Source: an uncultured Paracoccaceae bacterium
GTDB lineage: Bacteria; Pseudomonadota; Alphaproteobacteria; Rhodobacterales; Rhodobacteraceae
Assembly: GCA_937872465.1 (NCBI GenBank)
Contig: CALMSR010000014.1
Coordinates: 186,001 to 250,000 of the forward strand
Reading direction: 5' to 3'
Length of the DNA: 64,000 nt
Within the stretch, counting starts at the first letter, position 1. Every line of letters starts with the position of its first letter. A program made the translations under genes and the position numbers. A model generated the notes under the pieces. The model made no database searches. It saw nothing but the letters and a program-made list of their open reading frames with translations, and was not told where the DNA came from. This document shows, piece by piece, positions 12,915 through 22,917 of this stretch.

Positions 12915-13190
12915 TCACTGGCTGCCCGGCGAGCCGGCGGTGAGCTCGTCCATGACGTTGCTGAGGTTGAAGCTGCCCGGCTTCTGGCGCGGCGGGAAGT
13001 CCTGGAAGCTCTGCAGCCAGTTGCCCACGAAGGCCGTGGCCGGGGCGATGGCGAACATGTGCTCGAGATACCAGCGCTGGAACCCCATCGCGTTCTCCTC
13101 GCGGGCCCGCTCGAAGGGATCCATGCGCAGGTTCGTAAGATTGGGCGCCCCCGGCTTCCGCGCCACCATGCCGACGGAATGGACCGCGCC
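12915..13190 (-). pseudogene. C-terminal remnant of an arylsulfatase gene
   Basis: The frame carries about 80 residues that match, from memory, the C-terminal end of arylsulfatases: PNLTNLRMDPFERA, then GFQRWYLEHMFAIAPA and FVGNWLQSF followed by FPPRQKPGSFNL. A full enzyme is roughly 500 residues or more, with the catalytic C/S-x-P-x-R motif near the N-terminus. None of that is here: upstream in the same frame there is a stop (TAG at 13191-13193), then about 35 residues of unrelated sequence ending KATERRF. The best reading is a gene decayed by deletion. A functional 84-residue protein starting at ATG 13169 cannot be excluded but would lack the active site. Confidence 0.7.
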
Positions 13191-13304
13191 CTAGAAACGG
13201 CGCTCGGTGGCCTTGCGCTCGGCCTCGCGCACCAAGACCGCGACGAGCTTGGTGTCGAACTCGACCTGAGCTCCGGGCGCTGCCAGCTTGAACGCCCCGC
13301 TCCC

Positions 13305-13334
13305 GTCCCGCCGAAGGCGTGCCTTCGGCGGGAC
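13305..13334. terminator. Perfect GC-rich hairpin, possible bidirectional terminator or repeat arm
   Basis: GTCCCGCCGAAGGC at 13305-13318 is followed after two bases by its exact complement GCCTTCGGCGGGAC at 13321-13334. No U-run follows on either strand. It lies between the arylsulfatase remnant and the TPP riboswitch and abuts an R2 repeat copy. Confidence 0.35.
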
Positions 13335-13380
13335 GCGGGCGTTTCGATTCCGCCCGGGTCGGGCGCTGCCCTCGCCCCGC
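13335..13380 (+). repeat. R2 interspersed repeat, partial copy
   Basis: The stretch CGGGCGTTTCGATTCCGCCC and the following TCGGGCGCTGCCCTCG closely match the R2 copies at 37466-37600 and 53028-53165. Only the right half of the unit is present here. Confidence 0.55.
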
Positions 13381-13432
13381 GGTGCCGCCGCGAATCCGCT
13401 TGCGCCTGACGGCTACCGGCCTATCCTGCGTG

Positions 13433-13523
13433 CGGCCTCGGGGGGTCCGGCATCGGCCGGGCTGAGATGCGTTCGCGCGACCCGTCGAACCTGAACCGGA
13501 TCATGCCGGCGGAGGGAAGGCGC
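13433..13523 (+). promoter_or_regulatory. TPP (thiamine pyrophosphate) riboswitch, THI element
   Basis: All conserved blocks of the THI element are present in order: the GGGG strand of P1/P2 near 13438, GCTGAGAT at 13461-13468 (pyrimidine-sensing helix), GACCCGTCGAACCTGA near 13479-13494, and CCGGATCATGCCGGCGGAGG through 13515 (pyrophosphate-sensing helix), ending with GGGAAGGCGC. It precedes thiBPQ by about 50 bases on the same strand. TPP binding should turn thiamine import off. Given the short distance to the ATG, translational masking of the ribosome binding site is more likely than termination. Confidence 0.93.
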
Positions 13524-13573
13524 GATGTGTCAGCCCGCATTGCCCGCCTTCGCCGCCAGCGAGGGAGGATACC

Positions 13574-14566
13574 ATGCCGAAGGGGCTCATCGCCGCCGCG
13601 CTCGCGCTCGCCGCCGGGCCGCTCGCCGCCCAGGACAAGCCGGAGCTGGTGGTCTATACCTACGAGAGCTTCGTCGCCGAATGGGGCCCCGGCCCGGCGA
13701 TCGCGGCGAATTTCGAGGCGATCTGCGATTGCAGCCTGCGCTTCGTCGGCGCCGGCGACGGCGCGGCGCTGCTCTCGCGGCTGCGGCTGGAGGGGGAGCA
13801 CAGCGAGGCCGACATCGTGCTCGGCCTCGACACCAACCTCACCGCCGAGGCCGCCGCCACCGGGCTCTTCGCGCCGCACGGGCGCGACGTGCCGGAGCTC
13901 GACCTGCCCGTCGCCTGGGACGATCCCTACTTCCTGCCCTACGACTGGAGCTATTTCGCCTTCGTCCACGACCGCGAGCGGATGCCGGAGCCGCCCTCGA
14001 GCTTCGAGGCGCTGATCGCCTCGGATGCGGAGATCGTCATCCTCGATCCGCGCAGCTCCACCCCGGGCCTCGGGCTGGTGATGTGGGTCGAGGCGGCTTA
14101 CGGCGAACGCGCCCCGGAGATCTGGGCCGGGCTCGCCGAGCGCATCGTCACCGTGGCCCCGGGCTGGTCGGAAGGCTACGGGCTGTTCCTCAACGGCGAG
14201 GTCGACATGGCGCTCGCCTATACCACCTCGCCGGCCTATCACGCCATCGCCGAAGGCGATCCCGCCAAGGCGGCCGCGATCTTCTCCGAGGGCCATTACA
14301 TGCAGGTCGAGGTGGCCGGCGTCACCGCCTCGAGCGACCAGCCGGAGCTGGCGCGCGCCTTCCTCGACTTCATGCTGACCGACGGCTTCCAGGGGGTGAT
14401 CCCGACGACCAACTGGATGTATCCCGCCAGGCTGCCCGAGGCCGGGCTGCCGGAGGGCTTCGCGGATCTGCCCCGGCCGGACAAGGCATTGCTCTTCTCC
14501 CCCGAGGAGGCGCGGGCGCTGCGCGACCCGGCGGTCGGCGCATGGCTCGAAGCCCTCAGCCGCTAG
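13574..14566 (+). CDS. thiB: Thiamine ABC transporter, periplasmic binding protein
   Basis: 330 residues with a signal peptide (LIAAALALAAGPLAAQD, cleavage near residue 20). The mature protein begins LVVYTYESFVAEWGPGP as in ThiB, continues with ADIVLGLDTNLT near residue 77, VAWDDPYFLPYDWSYFAF near 112, ILDPRSSTPGLG near 155, and ends with the NWMYPARLPEAGLPEGF block. It binds thiamine or its phosphates in the periplasm and delivers them to ThiP. GAGGGAGGATACC precedes the ATG. First gene after the TPP riboswitch; it overlaps thiP by 25 bases. Confidence 0.95.
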   Translation: MPKGLIAAALALAAGPLAAQDKPELVVYTYESFVAEWGPGPAIAANFEAICDCSLRFVGAGDGAALLSRLRLEGEHSEADIVLGLDTNLTAEAAATGLFAPHGRDVPELDLPVAWDDPYFLPYDWSYFAFVHDRERMPEPPSSFEALIASDAEIVILDPRSSTPGLGLVMWVEAAYGERAPEIWAGLAERIVTVAPGWSEGYGLFLNGEVDMALAYTTSPAYHAIAEGDPAKAAAIFSEGHYMQVEVAGVTASSDQPELARAFLDFMLTDGFQGVIPTTNWMYPARLPEAGLPEGFADLPRPDKALLFSPEEARALRDPAVGAWLEALSR

Positions 14567-16122
14567 GCCTCCTGCGCCTCGCCGTCGGCGGGCTGGCGCT
14601 GGCGCTGGTCGCAGCACTCACGCTCGGCAGCGTCGCGGTCCTGCTCGCCCGCGCCGAGCCGGGCCGGGCGCTCGGCCCCGCGGAATGGGCGGCGCTGCGC
14701 TTCACGCTGACCCAGGCCTTCCTCTCGGCCGTGCTCAGCACCGCGCTCGCCGTGCCCGCGGCCCGCGCGCTGGCGCGGCGCCGCTTTCCCGGCCGCACCG
14801 CGCTGATCGCCCTGACCGGGGCGCCGTTCCTTCTGCCGGCGATCGTCGCCGTCTTCGGCCTGCTGGCGATCTGGGGCCGGGCCGGGCTGGCGAGCCGGGC
14901 GCTGGAGAGCCTCGGCGCGCCGGGGCTCGACATCTACGGGCTGACCGGCGTGGTGCTGGCGCATGTCTTCTTCAACCTCCCGCTCTGCACGCGGCTGGTG
15001 CTCCAGGGCTGGCTCGCGATCCCGCCCGAGCATTTTCGCCTCGCCGCCCAGCTCGGCCTCGCGCCCGGCGACGTCGCCCGGCGCATCGAGGCGCCGATGC
15101 TGCGCAGCGTGCTGCCCGGTGCCTTCGTGCTGGTGTTCCTGCTCTGCATGACCTCCTTCGCGGTCGCGCTGACCCTCGGCGGCGGGCCGCGGGCGACGAC
15201 GGTGGAGCTCGCCATCTACCAGGCGCTGCGCTTCGACTTCGACCTCGGCCGCGCCGCCTGGCTGGCGCTGATCCAGTTCGGGCTCTGTGCCGCGGTCGCG
15301 GCGCTGGCGCTGCGCTTCGCCGCGGAGGCCGATTTCGGCGCCTCGCTGGGGGGCGCCGTGCGCCGCTGGGACGCCGAGAGCCCTGGCCTGCGCGCGCTCG
15401 ACGCCATGGTGCTCGGCGCGCTCGCGCTCTTCGTCGGCCTGCCGCTGGCGGCGGTCCCCGCGCGCGGCCTCCTGGCGCTCGCCGCCGGCCTGCCCGCGGC
15501 GGTCTGGCCGGCCGCGGCGCGCAGCCTCGGGGTCGCGCTCGTCTCCGCCGCACTCGCGCTCGCGCTCGGCGCCGCACTCGCCGCCCTGATCGACGCGCGC
15601 CGCGCCCGCGGTGGCGGCCGGGCGATCGAGGGCTTCGCGCTGCTCGCGCTCGCCGCCTCGCCCTTCGTGATCGGCACCGGGATCTTCATCGCCATCCGCC
15701 CGCTCGCCGATCCCTTCGCGCTCGCCCTGCCGGTGACCGCGACGGTCAATGCCGCCATGGCGCTGCCCTTCGTGCTGCGCGCGCTGCTGCCGGCGCTGGC
15801 GGCGGCGCGGATGCGCGACGGGCGGCTCGCCGAGAGCCTCGGCATCACCGGCGCCGCCCGGCTGCGGCTGGTGACCTGGCCGCATCTTCGCCGCCCGGCG
15901 GGATTCGCGGCCGGGATCGCCGCGGCGCTCTCCATGGGCGATCTCGGTGTGATCGCGCTCTTCGCGCCGCCCGAGGTGGCGACCCTGCCGCTGCTGATGC
16001 AGCGCCTGATGGCGGGCTACCGCATGGAGGCGGCCTCGGGCGTGGCGCTGGTCCTGGTTGCGCTGACCTATGCGCTCTTCTGGATCTTCGATCGCGGGGG
16101 GCGGCCGAATGCTCCGGCTTGA
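14542..16122 (+). CDS. thiP: Thiamine ABC transporter, permease
   Basis: 526-residue inner-membrane protein with about 12 hydrophobic segments arranged as two homologous halves, as in ThiP (fused permease of the iron(III)/thiamine type). EAA-loop sequences appear in both: AAQLGLAPGDVARRIEAPML near residue 172 and AESLGITGAARLRLVTWPHL near 433. The ATG at 14542 lies inside the end of thiB and was chosen because it begins just before the first membrane segment. It overlaps thiQ by 14 bases, implying translational coupling. Confidence 0.93.
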   Translation: MARSPQPLGLLRLAVGGLALALVAALTLGSVAVLLARAEPGRALGPAEWAALRFTLTQAFLSAVLSTALAVPAARALARRRFPGRTALIALTGAPFLLPAIVAVFGLLAIWGRAGLASRALESLGAPGLDIYGLTGVVLAHVFFNLPLCTRLVLQGWLAIPPEHFRLAAQLGLAPGDVARRIEAPMLRSVLPGAFVLVFLLCMTSFAVALTLGGGPRATTVELAIYQALRFDFDLGRAAWLALIQFGLCAAVAALALRFAAEADFGASLGGAVRRWDAESPGLRALDAMVLGALALFVGLPLAAVPARGLLALAAGLPAAVWPAAARSLGVALVSAALALALGAALAALIDARRARGGGRAIEGFALLALAASPFVIGTGIFIAIRPLADPFALALPVTATVNAAMALPFVLRALLPALAAARMRDGRLAESLGITGAARLRLVTWPHLRRPAGFAAGIAAALSMGDLGVIALFAPPEVATLPLLMQRLMAGYRMEAASGVALVLVALTYALFWIFDRGGRPNAPA

Positions 16123-16834
16123 GGGGGTCGAGATCGCCCAGGAGAGCTGGCGGCTGACTGCGGATCTCGCCCTCGAGGCGGGCTCCTCCACCGCGCTGAT
16201 CGGCCCCTCGGGCGCGGGCAAGAGCACGATCCTCAACGCCATCGCCGGCTTCGTCGCGCCGGTCCGCGGGCGCATCCTCTGGGAGGGCCAGGATCTCACC
16301 GGTCGCTCCCCGGCGGATCGCCCGGTCACGCTGCTCTTCCAGGAGCACAACCTCTTTCCGCATCTCAGCGCCGCGCGCAACGTCGGGCTCGGGCTCCGGC
16401 CCGACCTGCGACTCGGCCGCGACGGCTGGGCACGGGTCGAGGCGGCGCTGGCGCAGGTCGGGCTCGCGGGCATGGGCGCGCGCCTGCCGGCCCGGCTCTC
16501 GGGCGGCGAGCGCGGCCGGGTGGCGCTCGCCCGCGCGCTGCTGCGCGCCCGGCCGATCCTGATGCTCGACGAGCCCTTCGCCGCGCTCGGGCCCGCCCTG
16601 CGCGCCGAGATGCTCGACCTCGTCGCGCGCATCCGCGCCGAGCAGGGCGCGACGCTCCTGATGGTCAGCCATGCCCCCGAGGACGCCCGGCGCATCGCGG
16701 AGCGGGTGGTGCTGGTCGACGGCGGCCGCGCCGCGCCGCCGGTGGAGACCGCGCGGCTCTTCGCCGATCCGCCGCCGGAGCTCGCCGCCTATCTCGGCGC
16801 GGCGCCGAGTGGTGACGGCGCCGCCCGGGATTGA
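16109..16834 (+). CDS. thiQ: Thiamine ABC transporter, ATP-binding subunit
   Basis: 241-residue ABC ATPase. Walker A GPSGAGKST is near residue 31, the Q-loop FQEHNLFPHLSAARNVGLGL near 78, signature LSGGERGRVALARAL near 131, Walker B ILMLDEPFAALGP near 151, and the switch His in MVSHAPEDARRIAERV near 186. The LGP after Walker B is typical of ThiQ. It energises ThiP. Start at 16109 gives MLRLEGVEIA, the normal ThiQ beginning. Last gene of the riboswitch-controlled operon. Confidence 0.94.
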   Translation: MLRLEGVEIAQESWRLTADLALEAGSSTALIGPSGAGKSTILNAIAGFVAPVRGRILWEGQDLTGRSPADRPVTLLFQEHNLFPHLSAARNVGLGLRPDLRLGRDGWARVEAALAQVGLAGMGARLPARLSGGERGRVALARALLRARPILMLDEPFAALGPALRAEMLDLVARIRAEQGATLLMVSHAPEDARRIAERVVLVDGGRAAPPVETARLFADPPPELAAYLGAAPSGDGAARD

Positions 16835-16928
16835 CAGGCTCCGGACATGCGTCGCGCGTGCCTCGGGCCGCGCGGCCCGGCGAATCCCGACCGCCGCTAC
16901 CGCCTGCAGGGTCTTCGGGGGGATTGCG

Positions 16929-16997
16929 CCGGACCGGCGCGAGGCAGTGCCTCGCCTTTGACCGTTCGGGGCTACCCCGAGCGATCGATTCGCCCGG
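16929..16997 (+). repeat. R3 interspersed repeat with hairpin (copy 1)
   Basis: Contains ACCGGCGCGAGGC then AGTGCCTCGCCTTTG, where GCGAGGCA and TGCCTCGC form a hairpin followed by TTT, and then CGATCGATTCGCCCGG. The same arrangement recurs at 57737-57805. It sits just after thiQ and could act as its terminator. The rest of the gap 16835-17087 holds nothing else I can recognise. Confidence 0.6.
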
Positions 16998-17087
16998 ATG
17001 TGCCATGGGACCAATCGTCCGCAGGGGCGTCCTTCGCCCAATCCGTCGGATCGGTGTGCCGCGCGGCCGGCGGGAGCGCCGGCAGCT

Positions 17088-18407
17088 TCAGTGGCCGGAA
17101 CCGGCCTCGCGGCGGGCGATGCGGGCGCGGATGCGGCGGACCATGAGCCAGACGAGCAGGACCACCGGCAGGGTGATATAGGCGGCGAGATGGCCCTTGT
17201 CGACGCCGGTGGGCTCGGCGAGCGGGCCGAGCGCGGTGGCGGCGAGATTGACCGCGTAATAGCTGATCGCCACCACCGACAGGCCCTCGACGGTCTCCTG
17301 CAGGCGCAGCTGCAGCGCGGCGCGGCGGTCCATCTGGTGCAGCACCTCGGTACTCTGCGCCTGGTTGGCGACATCGACGCGGGTGCGCAGGAGGTTGGCC
17401 GCCCGCGCCGCCCGCGCCGCGAGCTCGTCGAGCCGCGCCTTGGCCGAGCGGCAGGTGCGCATCGCCGGATCGTAGCGGCGGCGCATGAACTCGCCGAAGA
17501 GCTGGCGCCCGGCGATGCGCTCCTCGCGCAGGACCTCGATGCGCTGGTCGACGATCGCCGCATAGGCTTCCGCGGCCCCGAAGCGGAAGGCGGTGGTCGA
17601 GGAGAGGAGCTCGATCTCGGCCGAGACGGCGAGCAGCTCGTGCAGGGTCTCGGCCTCGCGGCCGGTGCCGGTCGCCATGGCGGTGACGCTGTCGGTCAGG
17701 TTGCGGTCGATCCGCGCCACGCTGGCCGCGACGCTGCGCGCCTGCGGCAGGGCGAGCATCGACATCGACTTGTAGACCTCGATCTCGAAGAGGCGCTGGA
17801 CGATGCGCCCGAGGCGGTGCCGGTCGATGGTGGGCTTGGCGAGGACCGCGATGCGCGTGTGGCCGTCGGAATCGATGCGGAAATCCGCGGCGACCACCGC
17901 CTCCGCATCCGAGACGCGGCTCGCCGCGAGGCTGTCGGGGTCGAACCACACCGGCAGGTCCCGCTCGACCATCACCTCCATCACCTCGGGCGGTGCCGGC
18001 TGGATCCAGAGGATGCAGGAGGTCACGAGCTTGCCGGGCGCCGCCGCCAGCCAGTCCTGCGGGAAGAGCTTGAAGATCTCGTCGGAAAAGGGCTCGGCGC
18101 CCATCTGCCCGGAGAAGAGCGTGTAGGTGACGAATTCGGTATGCATCTCCCATTTCAGGAAGGCACGCCCCAGCGCCCCGGAATAATGGTTCGCGCCCGG
18201 CGCCGGATGCGGCGCGCCGAAGCGGTCGAGCAGCGCGGTCAGATGCTCGAGATCCGCCGCGCGGTCGCGGTCGGCCGCGGCTTCGGGCTCCTTGATCGCG
18301 AGAAGGACGGCCCGCGTCGGCGGCTCCAGCACCGGAAAGGGCCGGGCATGCAGTTCGTTCGCCAGACGGTAGCGGTCCGGATAATCGCCGAGTGCGAGCT
18401 GTGCCAT
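17088..18407 (-). CDS. DUF3422-family membrane protein
   Basis: 439 residues matching the DUF3422 family, which is common in Alpha- and Betaproteobacteria and uncharacterised. Typical features: YRLANELHARPFPVLEPP near residue 12, KWEMHTEFVTYTLFSG near 85, a long helical middle region rich in Arg/Glu/Ala (about 200-360), and two C-terminal membrane helices (VVAISYYAVNLAATALGPLA and YITLPVVLLVWLMVRRI) ending in a basic cytoplasmic tail. Topology suggests a large soluble domain tethered by a C-terminal hairpin. No enzyme motif was seen. It stands downstream of rmuC, separated by 145 bases. Confidence 0.85.
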   Translation of the reverse strand: MAQLALGDYPDRYRLANELHARPFPVLEPPTRAVLLAIKEPEAAADRDRAADLEHLTALLDRFGAPHPAPGANHYSGALGRAFLKWEMHTEFVTYTLFSGQMGAEPFSDEIFKLFPQDWLAAAPGKLVTSCILWIQPAPPEVMEVMVERDLPVWFDPDSLAASRVSDAEAVVAADFRIDSDGHTRIAVLAKPTIDRHRLGRIVQRLFEIEVYKSMSMLALPQARSVAASVARIDRNLTDSVTAMATGTGREAETLHELLAVSAEIELLSSTTAFRFGAAEAYAAIVDQRIEVLREERIAGRQLFGEFMRRRYDPAMRTCRSAKARLDELAARAARAANLLRTRVDVANQAQSTEVLHQMDRRAALQLRLQETVEGLSVVAISYYAVNLAATALGPLAEPTGVDKGHLAAYITLPVVLLVWLMVRRIRARIARREAGSGH

Positions 18408-18552
18408 CTGCGCCCCTGCCCTGTCCCCGATACTGTTCCCTGTCCCCCGGTGCCGTCAGGCTGCCATGCCGGGCGGAGGGAGATCCATCGCCCCGGATCC
18501 GCCGCGGTCATGTTGCACCGCAGCGTGACCGGGAGGCAACAGGTGCCGCCGC

Positions 18553-19704
18553 CTAGCTCCGGGGCGGCGCCCCGGCGGCTTCCGCCATCGGCAGGGTATC
18601 AGGATCGGTCTCGCCGCGGAAGTCGACCGATTCGAGCCGGCGGGCGCGCCGCTGCGCCCGGTCGGTGGAGATCCGGATCTCCTCCACGTCGCGGCGCGCC
18701 TGGTCGAAATGCCGCTCGAGGCTCGCCACCCGCCCGCCGAGGCGCTCGATGTCGCGGTGCAGCAACCCCAGCTCGCGCCGGATGGCGTCGGCCTCGGCCC
18801 GGAGCCGCGCGTCCTTGAGCACCGCCCGCAGGGTGTGCAGCACCGCCATGCAGGTCGTGGGCGAGACGATCCAGACCCGCAGGTCGAAGCCCTCGCGCAC
18901 CAGCTCGCCGAAACTGGCGTGGAGTTCCGCATAGACCGCCTCGGAGGGCAGGAACAGCAGCGCGCCCTCCGCCGTCTCGCCCTCGAGGATGTATTTCCCG
19001 GCGATGGCGCGGAGATGGCTGCGCATCGCCCCGCGCATGCGGCGCTGCGCCTCGGCCTTCGCGGCCGGGCTCGTGGCGGCGACCAGCGCCTCGTAGGCCT
19101 CGAGCGGGAATTTCGCATCGACCGCGATCGGCCCGGGCGGATGCGGCAGATGGATCAGGCAATCCGCCCGGCAGCCGTTCGAGAGCGTGGCCTGGAAGGT
19201 GGCGGCGTCGGGCGGCAGCGCCCTCGTGACGATCTCGCGCAGCTGGATCTCGCCGAAGGCGCCGCGGGTCTGCTTGTTGGACAGGATGTCCTGGAGCCCC
19301 AGCACGTCGCCCGAGAGCTTGGTGATATTGGCCTGGGCGCGATCGATCGTCTCGAGCCGCGCCTGGAGGTCGCCCAGCGATCGCGCCGTGCGCTGCGCGC
19401 TCTGCCCGAGGCTGTCGCCGAGCAGGCGGCCGACCTCGGCCAGCCGCCGCTCCATCGTCTCGGCCATGCGCGCCTGGGCGGCGGCCTGCGCCTCGGCCAC
19501 ATGGACGATGCCGCCGTGCAGCTGGTTCTGCCCGTCGTTGAGCGCCCGCACGGCGCCGTCGAGATCGGCCAGATGGCGCGCGAGCGGCGCCGGGCCGCGG
19601 CCCGCGCGCCAGAGCCGCCAGAGCAGCCAGGCCACCGCGAGGCCGGAGGCCGCCCGGACCAGCGGATCGTCGAGCAGGGCCGAAAGGCCGGCGGCGTCGA
19701 TCAT
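18553..19704 (-). CDS. rmuC: DNA recombination protein RmuC
   Basis: 383 residues. A single N-terminal membrane segment ([14 protein letters not shown]) is followed by a helical coiled-coil region (about 45-130) and the RmuC nuclease-like core: [15 protein letters not shown] near residue 143, [14 protein letters not shown] near 188 and [16 protein letters not shown] near 242. RmuC limits inversion and rearrangement at short repeats in E. coli and has a predicted PD-(D/E)xK fold. Its ATG overlaps the mutL stop (ATGA at 19701-19704), so the two genes are translationally coupled. Confidence 0.93.
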   Translation of the reverse strand: MIDAAGLSALLDDPLVRAASGLAVAWLLWRLWRAGRGPAPLARHLADLDGAVRALNDGQNQLHGGIVHVAEAQAAAQARMAETMERRLAEVGRLLGDSLGQSAQRTARSLGDLQARLETIDRAQANITKLSGDVLGLQDILSNKQTRGAFGEIQLREIVTRALPPDAATFQATLSNGCRADCLIHLPHPPGPIAVDAKFPLEAYEALVAATSPAAKAEAQRRMRGAMRSHLRAIAGKYILEGETAEGALLFLPSEAVYAELHASFGELVREGFDLRVWIVSPTTCMAVLHTLRAVLKDARLRAEADAIRRELGLLHRDIERLGGRVASLERHFDQARRDVEEIRISTDRAQRRARRLESVDFRGETDPDTLPMAEAAGAPPRS

Positions 19705-21551
19705 CGCCGGCCGAACAGCCGCTCGATGTCCGCCCGCTTGAGCTCGATCCAGGTCGGGCGGCCGTGGTTGCACTGGCCCGAGAAGGGCGTCGCCTCCATG
19801 TCGCGCAGGAGCGCGTTCATTTCCGCCACGGTCATCCGCCGCCCCGCGCGCACCGAGCCGTGGCAGGCCATGCGGCTGAGCACGGCGTCGAGCCGCGCCC
19901 TGAGCCCGCCCTCCTCCTCCTCGCTGAGCGCATCGGCCACATCCGCGAGCAGGCGCCGACCGTCCACCTCGCCGAGGATCGCGGGCGTCTCGCGCAGGCA
20001 GAGCGCCGATCCGCCGAAGCTCTCGTAGACCAGCCCCAGCCCGGCGAGATCCTCCGCGGCTTCGAGCAGCCGCGCGCAGGCCGCCGCGTCGAGCTCGACG
20101 ATCTCGGGGATGAGCAGGATCTGGCTCGACGGCGGCCCCTTGGCCAGCGCCTGCACCTTGAGCCGCTCGTAGACCAGCCGCTCGTGGGCCGCGTGCTGGT
20201 CGACGATGACCATGCCGTCGGCGGTCTGGGCGATCACATAGGTCTCGTGGAGCTGCGCCCGCGCCACGCCCAGCGGCAGGTCGGCGGGGGGGAGCCCCTC
20301 CTCGGGCGCGGATGCGCCCTCCTCGGGGCTCGCGGGTGTCTCCACCCGCGCCGACCAGCCCTCCGCGCCGAGCATGTCCTCGGCGAAGCCGCCCCACCCA
20401 GCCCGCGGCGGGCTCCAGGCCGGCGGCCGGCCCGGGTCGGCGGGCGCCTGCGGCCGGAAGGCGCCGAGCATGCCCCGGGCGGTCGTGCTCGCCCCGCGAT
20501 GGCCGGCCTCGGCCAGCGCCGCGCGCAGCGCCCCGAGCAGGAGGCCGCGGATCAGGCCGGGATCGCGGAACCGCACCTCGGCCTTCGCGGGATGCACGTT
20601 CACGTCCACCAGCTCCGGCGGGCAATCGAGGAAGAGCGCGGCCGCGGGATGCCGGTCGCGCGGGAGCAGGTCCGCATAGGCCGCGCGCAGCGCGCCGAGC
20701 AGCAGCCGGTCGCGCACCGGCCGGCCGTTGACGAAGAGATGCTGCGACACCGCCGCGCCGCGCGAGAAGGTCGGAAGCGCCGCCATCCCCGACAGCCGCG
20801 CCCCGTCGCGCAGAGCATCCACGGGGACCGCGTTCGCGACGAAATCCGGGCCGAGGATTGCCCGCAGCCGGCCGCGCAGCGCCCCGAAGAGATCGCCGGT
20901 CTCGGGCGCGAGGTCGAGGATCGTGCGCGGCCGCCCAGGGTCGGAGACGTCGTCGAGCCTGAAGCCGACCCAGGGCGCGGCCATTGCCAGGCGCCGGGTG
21001 ACCTCGCCGATCGCCTGCGCCTCGGCGCGATCGCTGCGCAGGAACTTCAGCCGCGCCGGGGTGGCGGAGAAGAGCCCCTCCAGCTCGACGCGGGTGCCCC
21101 CGGCCAGGGCCGCGGGGCGCACCGGCGAGGGGTCGTCGCCGCGCACGCTGACCGTGGCGGCGCCCGCGGAGCCCGCGGCGCGCGAGGTGATCGTGAGCCC
21201 GCCGACCGCGCCGAGCGAAGGCAGCGCCTCGCCGCGGAAGCCGAAGGTGAGGATATGGGTCAGATCCGTGCCGTCAATCTTGGAGGTCGCGTGGCGGGAG
21301 AGCGCCAGGGAGAGTTCCTCGGCCGGAATGCCGTGACCGTCGTCGGTGACGCGGATCAGGCGCTTGCCGCCGTCGGCATAGGCGATGTCGATCCGCCGCG
21401 CCCCGGCGTCGAGCGCATTCTCGACCAGCTCCTTGATCGCGGAGGCCGGCCGCTCGACCACCTCGCCCGCCGCGATCCGGTTGGCGGCGGCGGCGTCGAG
21501 CTGGCGTATTGCCGGCGGTTTACGCTCTATGTTGGGGCACGCGACGTTCAT
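19701..21551 (-). CDS. mutL: DNA mismatch repair protein MutL, endonuclease type
   Basis: 616 residues. The N-terminal GHKL ATPase shows [19 protein letters not shown] with NALDAGA near residue 47, [13 protein letters not shown] near 67 and [15 protein letters not shown] near 97. A Pro/Gly/Ala-rich linker (about 355-430) leads to the C-terminal dimerisation domain, which carries the metal-binding endonuclease motif [12 protein letters not shown] (DQHAx2Ex4E) near 460 and [11 protein letters not shown] near 598. This motif marks MutL proteins that nick DNA themselves, as expected in bacteria lacking MutH. No mutS is in the window. Start at 21551 is the only reasonable Met. Confidence 0.96.
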   Translation of the reverse strand: MNVACPNIERKPPAIRQLDAAAANRIAAGEVVERPASAIKELVENALDAGARRIDIAYADGGKRLIRVTDDGHGIPAEELSLALSRHATSKIDGTDLTHILTFGFRGEALPSLGAVGGLTITSRAAGSAGAATVSVRGDDPSPVRPAALAGGTRVELEGLFSATPARLKFLRSDRAEAQAIGEVTRRLAMAAPWVGFRLDDVSDPGRPRTILDLAPETGDLFGALRGRLRAILGPDFVANAVPVDALRDGARLSGMAALPTFSRGAAVSQHLFVNGRPVRDRLLLGALRAAYADLLPRDRHPAAALFLDCPPELVDVNVHPAKAEVRFRDPGLIRGLLLGALRAALAEAGHRGASTTARGMLGAFRPQAPADPGRPPAWSPPRAGWGGFAEDMLGAEGWSARVETPASPEEGASAPEEGLPPADLPLGVARAQLHETYVIAQTADGMVIVDQHAAHERLVYERLKVQALAKGPPSSQILLIPEIVELDAAACARLLEAAEDLAGLGLVYESFGGSALCLRETPAILGEVDGRRLLADVADALSEEEEGGLRARLDAVLSRMACHGSVRAGRRMTVAEMNALLRDMEATPFSGQCNHGRPTWIELKRADIERLFGRR

Positions 21552-21591
21552 GCCCCAATTTGTAGCACGGCCGCAGGCCGGCCCGCCACGG

Positions 21592-22917
21592 TTAATTCGT
21601 GGCCTGCACGCCCTCCGGCCGCCCGACCACCACGAAGGTCAGGTGCTCGGGGTCGAGGATCCGGCGCGCGACGCGGGCGATGTCCTCGCGCGTGACCGCC
21701 TCGACCAGATCGTTGCGCTCGTTGACATAGTCGATGTCGAGGCCCGCGGTCTGCAGGCCGAGCAGCTGGCCGGCGATGCGCTCGTTGCCGTCGAAGCGCA
21801 GCGGATAGGCGCCGGTCAGGTAGCGCTTGGCGTCCTCGAGCTCCGCCTCGGTGACGCCCTCCTCGGCCATGAGCGCCCATTCCTCGCGCAGGATGCCGAG
21901 CGCCTCGGCGACCCGGCCGTTGGCGCTGGAGAAGCGGCCCATGTAGAGCGCGCCGAAATCGCCCGGCGCGAGATAGGTGTAGATGCCGTAGGTCAGCCCG
22001 CGCTTCTCGCGCACCTCCTCGGTGAGGCGCGAGCCGAAGCCGCCGCCGCCGAGGATGTGATCCATCACGAAGGCGGGAATGAAGTCGGGATCGTCCCGCG
22101 GGATGCCCGCATGGCCGAAGACCACGACCGACTGAGGGATGCCGAGGTCGATGACGCTGAGCGTTCCCGCCGTGGCCGGCTCGGCCACTTCCGGCAGCGG
22201 GGCGCCGGTCTCGGGCAGGTCGCCGAAGAGCCGGTCGAGCAACGGGCCGAGCCGCTCGGCGTCGATGTCACCGACCACGGCGATCATCAGCCGGTCCTTC
22301 GCCAGCGCCGCGCGATGCGCCGCCCGCACGGCCTCGGCATCGAGATCGGCCACGGTGGCGAGCGTGCCGTCCGGCGGCAGGGCGTAGGGATGGCCCGGGA
22401 AGGCCTCGGCATAGAAGGCGCGGGAGGCGATGGCGTCCGGGTCGGTCTCGTCGCTGCGCAGGATCGAGGCGACCTGGCCACGCACCCGCGCCACGGCCTC
22501 CGCATCGAAGCGGGGCTCGACAAGTGCCGCGCGCAGGAGATCGACGGAGGCGTCGAGATTCTCCGACAGCATCCGCGCCGAGACCGCGACCTCGTCGCGG
22601 CCGGCGTCGAAGCTGAAGCCCGCCGCGAGGTCGTCGCGGGCCTGGGCGAAGGCGGTGGCGTCGAGATCGCCCGAACCTTCTTCCAGGAGCGCGGTCATCA
22701 GGTTGACCGCGCCCGCCTGACCTTCCGGATCGAGCGCGGATCCGCCGCGGAAGCTCGCTTCGAGCGAGACCATCGGGATGGTGTGGTCCTCGTAGAGCCA
22801 GGCGGTGATGCCGCCCGGCGAGGTGACGGGAACGATGTCGATGGCCGCCCGCGCCGGCAGCGTCGCCGCCAGCGCCAAGAGGAACGCCGCCGCGAGGGCG
22901 TGCAGGATGCGGGTCAT
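21592..22917 (-). CDS. M16-family peptidase homologue lacking the zinc motif (inactive partner)
   Basis: 441 residues with a signal peptide ([20 protein letters not shown] through PARA) and two M16 domains. In the position of the HxxEH zinc site it has [13 protein letters not shown], so zinc cannot bind. It retains the C-terminal substrate-site R/Y pair ([14 protein letters not shown] near residue 311). In M16B heterodimers one subunit is catalytic and the other supplies this R/Y pair. The gene overlaps the end of the zinc-bearing gene by four bases, which supports a 1:1 periplasmic complex. Confidence 0.9.
   Translation of the reverse strand: MTRILHALAAAFLLALAATLPARAAIDIVPVTSPGGITAWLYEDHTIPMVSLEASFRGGSALDPEGQAGAVNLMTALLEEGSGDLDATAFAQARDDLAAGFSFDAGRDEVAVSARMLSENLDASVDLLRAALVEPRFDAEAVARVRGQVASILRSDETDPDAIASRAFYAEAFPGHPYALPPDGTLATVADLDAEAVRAAHRAALAKDRLMIAVVGDIDAERLGPLLDRLFGDLPETGAPLPEVAEPATAGTLSVIDLGIPQSVVVFGHAGIPRDDPDFIPAFVMDHILGGGGFGSRLTEEVREKRGLTYGIYTYLAPGDFGALYMGRFSSANGRVAEALGILREEWALMAEEGVTEAELEDAKRYLTGAYPLRFDGNERIAGQLLGLQTAGLDIDYVNERNDLVEAVTREDIARVARRILDPEHLTFVVVGRPEGVQATN

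Noticed and set aside
13194..13300. Short frame ending VREAERKATERRF upstream of the arylsulfatase remnant
   Set aside because: About 35 residues in the remnant's frame; I could not match it to any family, so it is mentioned only within the pseudogene entry.
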